Shown one piece after another: positions 7,412 through 11,498 of a stretch of 11,498 bases of DNA (position 1 is the first letter of the stretch; each line of letters opens with the position of its first letter). The translations under genes and the position numbers were made by a program. The stretch is from NCBI GenBank assembly GCA_937898165.1, contig CALDKO010000070.1, forward strand, positions 1-11,498. The letters are read 5' to 3'. The DNA comes from an uncultured bacterium. Lineage in GTDB: Bacteria > Patescibacteriota > Minisyncoccia > Phycocordibacterales > UBA1006. Below the pieces are notes generated by a model. The model saw only the letters and a list, made by a program, of their open reading frames with translations. It was not told the DNA's origin and made no database searches.

Positions 7412-7738
7412 ATGTTAAAAATTTATGTATTAAAGCAAAGAAAAAAACCACTTTCTGGGCAGAAATCAAAAAAGAAAGTACTTGTATCAACATGTGGTTG
7501 GGCCTGTAAAGCCATTGGTGACGGTAAAATACTTAGTAAGTTTGAATTAGTAAACAAAGATGAGTATTTTATTGCCCCAAATGATGTAATAGTTTCAGGA
7601 AAACAGTTTGCAGGATCTATTTTAAAAATTAAAGTCTCTGAATTTTTGAAAATTAAAAGAAGATCTCTGGAAAAGTTGCAAAGTCAAATACAAGCACCAG
7701 CAGATGCAACTCTTGTTTTTCAGAGAGCTGTAAAATAA
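7412..7738 (+). CDS. Unknown 108-aa basic protein
   Basis: I do not recognise this family. The protein is Lys-rich, with a strongly basic stretch near the start (KQRKKPLSGQKSKKK, 8-22). A small Cys-containing segment follows (STCGWACKAIGDG, with Cys28 and Cys32 as a CxxxC pair). The middle (about 43-75) alternates polar and hydrophobic residues as in a beta-rich fold, and residues about 76-95 look helical and basic. There is no signal peptide or membrane helix, so it is probably cytoplasmic and may bind nucleic acid, which is a guess from charge only. It is intact, with ATG, a strong promoter and a 5-bp gap to the next gene. Its divergent neighbour is rpsA. Confidence 0.65.
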   Translation: MLKIYVLKQRKKPLSGQKSKKKVLVSTCGWACKAIGDGKILSKFELVNKDEYFIAPNDVIVSGKQFAGSILKIKVSEFLKIKRRSLEKLQSQIQAPADATLVFQRAVK

Positions 7739-7743
7739 TAACC

Positions 7744-7938
7744 ATGAAGCCTTTTAAGGTAATTATCAAACAACGGGGACGCGTCCCAGATGTAGTCTCT
7801 GTTGTAGATAAAAACGATATAGGCTACAAAGTTTTATCAGGTGAAATTACTAAAACTATTCCGTTTGGAACGATAGAATATATTTGTTCCTATTCCCGGA
7901 TAATGCATAAAAGGATAAAAACAAAACCAGCAATCTAA
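7744..7938 (+). CDS. Unknown 64-aa basic protein
   Basis: Not recognised. It is a short basic protein with alternating hydrophobic residues suggesting a small beta fold (FKVIIKQRGRVPDVVSVVDK, then GYKVLSGEITKTIPFGTIEYI) and a Lys/Arg-rich end. It has no signal peptide or membrane helix. It begins 5 bp after the 108-aa gene, shares its promoter and ends in the loop of the following terminator, so the two form a compact bicistronic unit. Placement between a promoter and a terminator with no other frame open supports it being real despite its size. Confidence 0.6.
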   Translation: MKPFKVIIKQRGRVPDVVSVVDKNDIGYKVLSGEITKTIPFGTIEYICSYSRIMHKRIKTKPAI

Positions 7939-7954
7939 TTGCTGGTTTTTTATT
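7923..7954. terminator. Bidirectional terminator between the 64-aa gene and rmuC
   Basis: A 12-bp perfect stem, AAAACCAGCAAT (7923-7934) with ATTGCTGGTTTT (7938-7949), has a 3-nt loop CTA and T-rich tails on both strands. The 64-aa gene's stop codon lies in loop and stem, and the rmuC stop codon starts at the base of the stem. Confidence 0.9.
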
Positions 7955-9026
7955 CCTCACGATCAATTTTTGTAACATCAATTAATTCAAGTTCAATGCC
8001 TGTTCCTGAAATTCTCATAACATCTTTATCAACTTTTTTGAGTTCCTTGGTTGATGCGTTGTAATGATTTGCAACAGTATTCAGGGAAGTTCCTAGTTTA
8101 TTGTGATAATCTTCGTATGTTTTTAAATGCTTACCCAACTCATCCACGCGTTTGATAATATCTTTTGCTGTTTCCTCGATCTGCATGGCCTTTAAGCCTT
8201 GTAAAACGGTTTGTAAATATGCCAGGAAGCTGGTAGGAGATACAATAATAACTTTGTATTTACTTGCAGCACGTTGGATTAGGTTTTCAGATTCTTCGCG
8301 GAGTGCGCCAACCTTGTTGGTTAGTAAATCATAATAGATAGCTTCATGGGGAATGAACATGAATGCAAAATCCATAGTATTTTCGTTTGGTCGAATATAT
8401 TTTGCAGTTTCTGCAATTCGATTTTTTAAATCGTTCACAAACAATTTTTCGAGCTTATCCTTTTCAGTCGGATCTTGCATCTCAACCATTTTGTTATAAT
8501 TTTCCAAACTGAACTTTGAATCGATGCAGATTACCTTGTCTTTAATAAAAACAACTGCATCAACAATTTCACCGTTCAAAAATCCATATTGCATTTGGAA
8601 AGAATTTGGTGGCAGTACATTTTTTAACAACGTTTCCAAATAATATTCACCCAACACTCCACGCTGTTTTGGGTTTTTTAAAATATCCTGGAGTGATTGC
8701 AATTGATCTGCAAAACCCATAACCTGTTTTCCAGTTTCCTTAACCTCTGTCAGTTCACGGGTGATTTCTCGGATTAATGTTTGCGACTCAGTAAATTGTT
8801 TTTCCAGAGATTGTTGGACAATGTCAGATGATCGATTCATTTTCGTATCAACCACTTCTGACATTTTATGCATGCGATCATCAACAGTACGTGATACCTC
8901 ATTTAATTGTTGAAGTATTAATTTAAGCCCTGTATCATCAGTTTTTTGATCATTTTGCTTGATAAAACTGATATAAACTAAGAGTCCCAGTATTGCGATT
9001 CCAATTATAATTATTGCGATTTCCAT
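7950..9026 (-). CDS. rmuC: RmuC-family DNA recombination protein
   Basis: RmuC proteins are membrane-anchored, coiled-coil proteins with a PD-(D/E)XK nuclease-like core. They limit inversion at short inverted repeats. The 358-aa protein starts with one transmembrane helix (about 2-21), then a long helical coiled coil (about 32-118). The core follows, with GVLGEYYLE (123-131), Asp156 in IVDAVVF and the IDSKF segment (168-172), matching the active-site pattern. FMFIPHEAIYYDLL and KYKVIIVSPTSFLAYLQTV are further family blocks. The ATG at 9026 is preferred over 9044 because it puts the hydrophobic helix right at the start and lies 8 bp after an extended -10. It is shorter than the E. coli form, mostly in the coiled coil. 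Confidence 0.92.
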   Translation of the reverse strand: MEIAIIIIGIAILGLLVYISFIKQNDQKTDDTGLKLILQQLNEVSRTVDDRMHKMSEVVDTKMNRSSDIVQQSLEKQFTESQTLIREITRELTEVKETGKQVMGFADQLQSLQDILKNPKQRGVLGEYYLETLLKNVLPPNSFQMQYGFLNGEIVDAVVFIKDKVICIDSKFSLENYNKMVEMQDPTEKDKLEKLFVNDLKNRIAETAKYIRPNENTMDFAFMFIPHEAIYYDLLTNKVGALREESENLIQRAASKYKVIIVSPTSFLAYLQTVLQGLKAMQIEETAKDIIKRVDELGKHLKTYEDYHNKLGTSLNTVANHYNASTKELKKVDKDVMRISGTGIELELIDVTKIDREE

Positions 9027-9034
9027 ATGTCGAC

Positions 9035-9043
9035 ATAATATCA
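9035..9043 (-). promoter_or_regulatory. Predicted rmuC extended -10, leaderless type
   Basis: On the minus strand TGATATTAT (9035-9043) fits TGn plus TATTAT. It ends 8 bp before the rmuC ATG at 9026, so transcription should begin at the start codon. No convincing -35 is seen. The place for one is taken by the yqeY -10. Confidence 0.45.
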
Positions 9044-9058
9044 CTTTTGGAAAAAATA

Positions 9059-9067
9059 TGATACACT
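9059..9067 (+). promoter_or_regulatory. Predicted yqeY extended -10, leaderless type
   Basis: TGATACACT (9059-9067) fits TGn plus TACACT and ends 8 bp before the ATG at 9076. No good -35 is visible; its zone overlaps the rmuC -10. Together with the rmuC element it makes a mirror-symmetric divergent promoter centred at 9051. Confidence 0.45.
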
Positions 9068-9075
9068 ATGACCAT

Positions 9076-9528
9076 ATGTCACTTCAAGAAACAATAAAAT
9101 CAGGTATCAAAGACGCAATGAAAGCAAAGGATTCTGTTCGTTTGACTGTTTTGCGTGGATTATCAACGGCGTTTATGAATGAACTGGTTGCAACTAATCG
9201 CACACCACAATCTGAATTATCAGATGATGAAACATTGGCTGTAATTTCTCGAGAAGCAAAAAAACGCAAAGATTCAATCAATCAATTCACTAATGGTGGA
9301 CGTTTGGATTTGGTAGATATTGAAGAGGCTGAATTAAATATTTTAAATGAATTTTTACCAATTCCAATGTCACATGCAGAAATTTTACCTATTATTCATG
9401 CAAAAATTGCATTATTAAATGCTGATAAATCAAAAGCAGGCATGGTTACAGGTTTGGTTATGAAAGAGTTAAAAGGTAAAGCTGATGGTGACGATGTTAA
9501 AAAATTAGTAGATGAACTGTTAGCGTAA
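9076..9528 (+). CDS. yqeY: GatB/YqeY-domain protein
   Basis: Stand-alone relative of the C-terminal helical tail of GatB, the amidotransferase subunit that makes Gln-tRNA or Asn-tRNA. The function of the free form is not established. It is 150 aa, the family's usual length, with the typical opening SLQETIKSGIKDAMKAKDSVRLTVLR (written as two blocks 2-17 and 18-27). The inner block EAKKRKDSINQFTNGGRLDLV is followed by EEAELNILNEFLPIPMS, and the closing helices carry KAGMVTGLVMKELKGKADG. The ATG at 9076 is chosen over 9058 because the family begins at MSLQE, and the predicted transcription start lies after 9058. A gene for an unknown helical protein follows after 13 bp. Confidence 0.9.
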   Translation: MSLQETIKSGIKDAMKAKDSVRLTVLRGLSTAFMNELVATNRTPQSELSDDETLAVISREAKKRKDSINQFTNGGRLDLVDIEEAELNILNEFLPIPMSHAEILPIIHAKIALLNADKSKAGMVTGLVMKELKGKADGDDVKKLVDELLA

Positions 9529-9541
9529 TACTAACGAATAT

Positions 9542-9874
9542 ATGAAACTTGAATCTCTTGAAAAATACAATTCCAATGATCAAAATAACCAAGAATTATA
9601 TTTGAAGATTCTAGAGGAGCTTAATCTTCCAGAGAGAATCTATAATAATAGATTAACTAGATTGATTGAATTCAACAGAATTTGTGAGCGAATAAAAAAT
9701 GACACCGCTCATTTAAACAGAATGAGGGAAAATACTCAAAAGCAAATACAGGAAGATCAAACGGGATTAAGTGAAGTAGATGGATTTGATAAAACTAGGC
9801 TTGAAAATGATATTTTGGAAAGTTCTGATAAGTTAGATATTATTAATTTTTATATTACTAAATATATAACATAA
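9542..9874 (+). CDS. Unknown 110-aa helical protein
   Basis: I do not recognise this family. It is highly charged, almost free of Gly and Pro, has a single Cys, and looks fully alpha-helical, with heptad-like stretches at about 38-75 (RLIEFNRICERIKNDTAHLNR) and 83-105. This suggests a short coiled coil or helical hairpin. It has no signal peptide or membrane helix. It starts 13 bp after yqeY and ends 4 bp before the holin-like gene, so it belongs to that plus-strand run. A weak -10 (AATACT, 9527-9532) overlaps the yqeY stop codon and could give it a separate start. Confidence 0.65.
   Translation: MKLESLEKYNSNDQNNQELYLKILEELNLPERIYNNRLTRLIEFNRICERIKNDTAHLNRMRENTQKQIQEDQTGLSEVDGFDKTRLENDILESSDKLDIINFYITKYIT
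9865..9870 (+). promoter_or_regulatory. Possible -10 of the holin-4-like gene
   Basis: TATAAC ends 8 bp before the ATG at 9879, the same spacing as other leaderless candidates here. It lies inside the last codons of the 110-aa gene, in very AT-rich DNA, and has no clear -35, so chance is a serious alternative. Confidence 0.3.
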
Positions 9875-9878
9875 TTTT

Positions 9879-10214
9879 ATGATTAAAATTTTACTAAAAT
9901 GGTTAGCGTTAACTGGTGCAGTACTTGCAACTTCATATCTAGTTTCAGGTATTAGTGTTAGTTCGTTTTTAACAGCATTGTTTGTTGCCTTGATCATTGG
10001 TTTGATTAACACGTTTATAAAGCCAGTGGTATCGTTACTAACATTACCAGTAAACATTCTGACTCTTGGATTGTTTGGAATTATTCTGAATGCATTATTC
10101 TTTTGGTTTGCGTCATTAGTTATTGCAGGATTTACAATTACCGGTTTTGTTCCAGCACTGATTGGATCAGTGGTTGTCTCATTGATTATGTGGATTATTG
10201 ATTTATTTATTTAA
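9879..10214 (+). CDS. Phage-holin-4 superfamily (YvlD-like) membrane protein
   Basis: Small integral membrane protein of 111 aa with four hydrophobic helices at about 4-23, 27-47, 57-80 and 90-110. The central block NTFIKPVVSLLTLPVNILTL, running into GLFGIILNALFFW, is the signature of the YvlD/phage holin 4 family. Despite the family name these are widespread chromosomal proteins, and a lysis role is not implied. The exact function is unknown. The first helix is Lys-flanked. It closes the yqeY run, 4 bp after the 110-aa gene, and ends 4 bp before a terminator. Confidence 0.85.
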   Translation: MIKILLKWLALTGAVLATSYLVSGISVSSFLTALFVALIIGLINTFIKPVVSLLTLPVNILTLGLFGIILNALFFWFASLVIAGFTITGFVPALIGSVVVSLIMWIIDLFI

Positions 10215-10218
10215 ATAG

Positions 10219-10252
10219 AAATCCTTCGTCAAAATATGACGAAGGATTTTTT
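10219..10252 (+). terminator. Rho-independent terminator after the holin-4-like gene
   Basis: A 12-bp perfect stem (AAATCCTTCGTC, 10219-10230, with its complement at 10238-10249) has the 7-nt loop AAAATAT and a T6 run at 10247-10252. It ends the yqeY run. The -35 of the next gene overlaps its T-tract. Confidence 0.9.
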
Positions 10253-10279
10253 GTATAGAAAACTATTTTATGATACAGT
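10251..10279 (+). promoter_or_regulatory. Predicted promoter of the MYG1-family gene, leaderless type
   Basis: TTGTAT (10251-10256), 17-bp spacer, TACAGT (10274-10279) preceded by TGA as an extended -10. It ends 8 bp before ATG 10288. The -35 shares two bases with the upstream terminator's T-tract. Confidence 0.5.
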
Positions 10280-10287
10280 CAAGTTAT

Positions 10288-11244
10288 ATGAACAATTCTT
10301 TACTCGCAATTAAAAGTTTTTTGCGAAAACCAAAATTATTAATTACCCACAGCGGAAGTTTTCATGCAGATGATGTTATGGCTTGTGCAATTTTACAAAT
10401 TTACTTTTTATCAATTGGATATCGTACTAAAATAATTCGCACCCGTGATCCAAAAGTATTTCCTACAGGTGATGTTGTTTTTGATGTTGGTGGAATTCGT
10501 AACGATGAAGAAAACCGATTTGATCACCATCAACCAGGTGGGGCAGGATCTCGTTCAAACGGGGTTCCGTATTCATCGGTTGGATTAGTATGGAGAAAAT
10601 TCGGACCACTACTGTGCCAAGACTGTGAACAGTTGATCGAAAAAATTGATCAAGAAGTAATTCAGTATATCGATGCTCGTGATAATGGGTATGATCTAAC
10701 AGATGACCAGAAACCTGATGGCACCGAATCATTCTATGCATCATTTTACATGATAGAACGAAGTACCTGGAAAGAATCCTTAGACGAAGATGACGCCGAC
10801 ATTTTAAAGCGTTTTAAACGAGCTGTTAAAAAAGCTCAATGTTTTTTCAAAAGATATTTTGAAATTAATCGTGTGAACATAGAAGCTGCGGAAAAAATTA
10901 AAAAAATTTATCAGAATAGTTCTGATAAAAAAGTATTGATTTTTGATCAAAATTTTACTAGAACAGTTTTTGTTGCGAATCTGGTTAATTTTACTGAACC
11001 GTTAGTATATATTTATCCGGATCGAGCGGGAACATACAGTGTAGAGGTAGTACCAAAGAATTTTGGAACATTTGAACATAGAATTAGTTTTCCGATAGCG
11101 TGGGCAGGATTACATGATACAGAACTTGAGAAAGTTTCTGGAATTCCAGAGTTAATCTTTTGTCATAATAAGGGGTTTTTATGTAAAACAAAAAACTTGG
11201 AAAGTGCAAAAAAGGTGGCTGCTATAGCTCTTGGAAATCAGTAA
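10288..11244 (+). CDS. MYG1-family (UPF0160) DHH-type metal-dependent hydrolase
   Basis: Relative of eukaryotic MYG1, a DHH-like metal-dependent 3'-5' RNA exonuclease. The bacterial role is not established. The 318-aa protein has all landmark motifs: THSGSFHADDV (20-30, with His21, His26 and Asp28/29), VVFDVGG with Asp66, RFDHHQPGG with DHH at 79-81, and YIDARDNGYD (127-136, Asp129/132). The end carries the family's AGLHD and FCHNKGFLC blocks. The ATG at 10288 is taken instead of 10270 because the extended -10 overlaps and follows 10270, so a transcript starting near 10287 could not include it. It is a separate unit between a terminator and obg, with no signal peptide or membrane helix. Confidence 0.88.
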   Translation: MNNSLLAIKSFLRKPKLLITHSGSFHADDVMACAILQIYFLSIGYRTKIIRTRDPKVFPTGDVVFDVGGIRNDEENRFDHHQPGGAGSRSNGVPYSSVGLVWRKFGPLLCQDCEQLIEKIDQEVIQYIDARDNGYDLTDDQKPDGTESFYASFYMIERSTWKESLDEDDADILKRFKRAVKKAQCFFKRYFEINRVNIEAAEKIKKIYQNSSDKKVLIFDQNFTRTVFVANLVNFTEPLVYIYPDRAGTYSVEVVPKNFGTFEHRISFPIAWAGLHDTELEKVSGIPELIFCHNKGFLCKTKNLESAKKVAAIALGNQ

Positions 11245-11245
11245 T

Positions 11246-11274
11246 TTGATTTTTTCTTAAAAGTATGTTATTTT
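11246..11274 (+). promoter_or_regulatory. Predicted obg promoter, leaderless type
   Basis: TTGATT (11246-11251), 17-bp spacer, TATTTT (11269-11274) preceded by TGT as an extended -10. It ends 9 bp before ATG 11284. It begins 2 bp after the upstream stop codon; no terminator is seen between the two genes. Confidence 0.5.
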
Positions 11275-11283
11275 GAATACCTT

Positions 11284-11498
11284 ATGGCACTCATAGATGA
11301 AGTACAAATTAATGTTTCTGCAGGACGCGGTGGTGACGGTGTTGTTCGTTGGCGTCGTGAAAAATCTAAACCTTGGAGTGGTCCAGGTGGTGGAAACGGT
11401 GGACGTGGTGGAGATGTCTATATTGAAGCAGTATCTGATATTGCTTATTTGGATTACTATCGACATACAAAAGATTTCCAGGCACAGCACGGTGAAGC
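11284..11498 (+). CDS. obg: GTPase Obg/CgtA, N-terminal part only
   Basis: Essential GTPase that binds the 50S subunit and links ribosome maturation to stress. Only 71 codons are inside the window, all from the N-terminal Obg fold: FVDEV-like opening MALIDEVQINVSAGRGGDG, then VVRWRREK, the Gly-rich GPGGGNGGRGGDVYIEA and YYRHTKDFQAQHGE. These match the family block by block. The G domain lies beyond the right edge. The usual position-2 aromatic is replaced by Ala-Leu, which is minor. No Shine-Dalgarno precedes the ATG. Confidence 0.95.
   Translation, partial: MALIDEVQINVSAGRGGDGVVRWRREKSKPWSGPGGGNGGRGGDVYIEAVSDIAYLDYYRHTKDFQAQHGE

Noticed and set aside
9027..9044. Earlier ATG start for rmuC at 9044
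   Set aside because: It would overlap the extended -10 and puts charged residues before a membrane helix that otherwise starts the protein.
9058..9075. Earlier ATG start for yqeY
   Set aside because: It is inside the predicted promoter and adds residues not seen in the family, which starts MSLQE.
9879..10214. Holin as evidence of a prophage
   Set aside because: The YvlD/holin-4 family is mostly chromosomal and no endolysin, portal, capsid or integrase gene is nearby.
10270..10287. Earlier ATG start for the MYG1-family gene
   Set aside because: It overlaps the predicted extended -10, so a transcript beginning near 10287 would not contain it.
1..11498. tRNA, rRNA, CRISPR array, insertion sequence or attachment site
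   Set aside because: No cloverleaf, rRNA-like block, regular repeat-spacer array, transposase or flanking direct repeats were seen; nearly all the window is coding.

Overview
The window reads as chromosomal housekeeping DNA from a small-genome bacterium, most likely a member of the Candidate Phyla Radiation (Patescibacteria). This is an inference. It rests on AT-rich compact DNA, standard-code translation in which TGA is not read as Trp, short intergenic gaps and an almost complete lack of Shine-Dalgarno sequences. It also rests on gene types often met in that group: a soluble VirD4/TraG-like ATPase with a long disordered tail, a lamin-tail surface protein, a four-domain S1 and a MYG1-family protein. 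I see no rRNA, tRNA, CRISPR array, insertion sequence, integrase or attachment site. The lineage within the group cannot be settled from this window.

Layout, left to right. On the minus strand lie recR (cut by the left edge, with a nearly erased zinc finger) and dnaB, the replicative helicase. Divergent from dnaB, on the plus strand, are a type IV secretion/conjugation-type coupling ATPase, a secreted and C-terminally anchored lamin-tail/PKD-like protein, and pth (peptidyl-tRNA hydrolase). A strong bidirectional terminator separates pth from convergent rpsA (ribosomal protein S1, minus). Divergent from rpsA is a two-gene unit of unknown function (108 and 64 aa) behind the best promoter in the window. 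A second bidirectional terminator separates it from convergent rmuC (minus). Divergent from rmuC is a plus-strand run: yqeY, an unknown 110-aa helical protein and a four-helix holin-4-like membrane protein, closed by a third terminator. Then come a MYG1-family DHH protein and obg (cut by the right edge).

Functional themes: recR, dnaB and rmuC concern replication and DNA repair. pth, rpsA, obg and probably yqeY concern translation. The ATPase and the lamin-tail protein form the part most likely to touch the cell surface or DNA transfer.

The strongest window-wide signal is regulatory. For at least seven genes a -10-like hexamer, usually preceded by TGn, ends only 6 to 10 bp before the start codon, so transcription should begin at or next to the ATG and give leaderless mRNAs. 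rpsA and the 108-aa gene are the clear exceptions with real leaders. The rmuC/yqeY gap is a compact, nearly mirror-symmetric divergent promoter in which each -10 occupies the other promoter's -35 zone. I did not find a clearly new multi-gene system. The best candidates for something undescribed are the ATPase/lamin-tail pair and the 108/64-aa unit.
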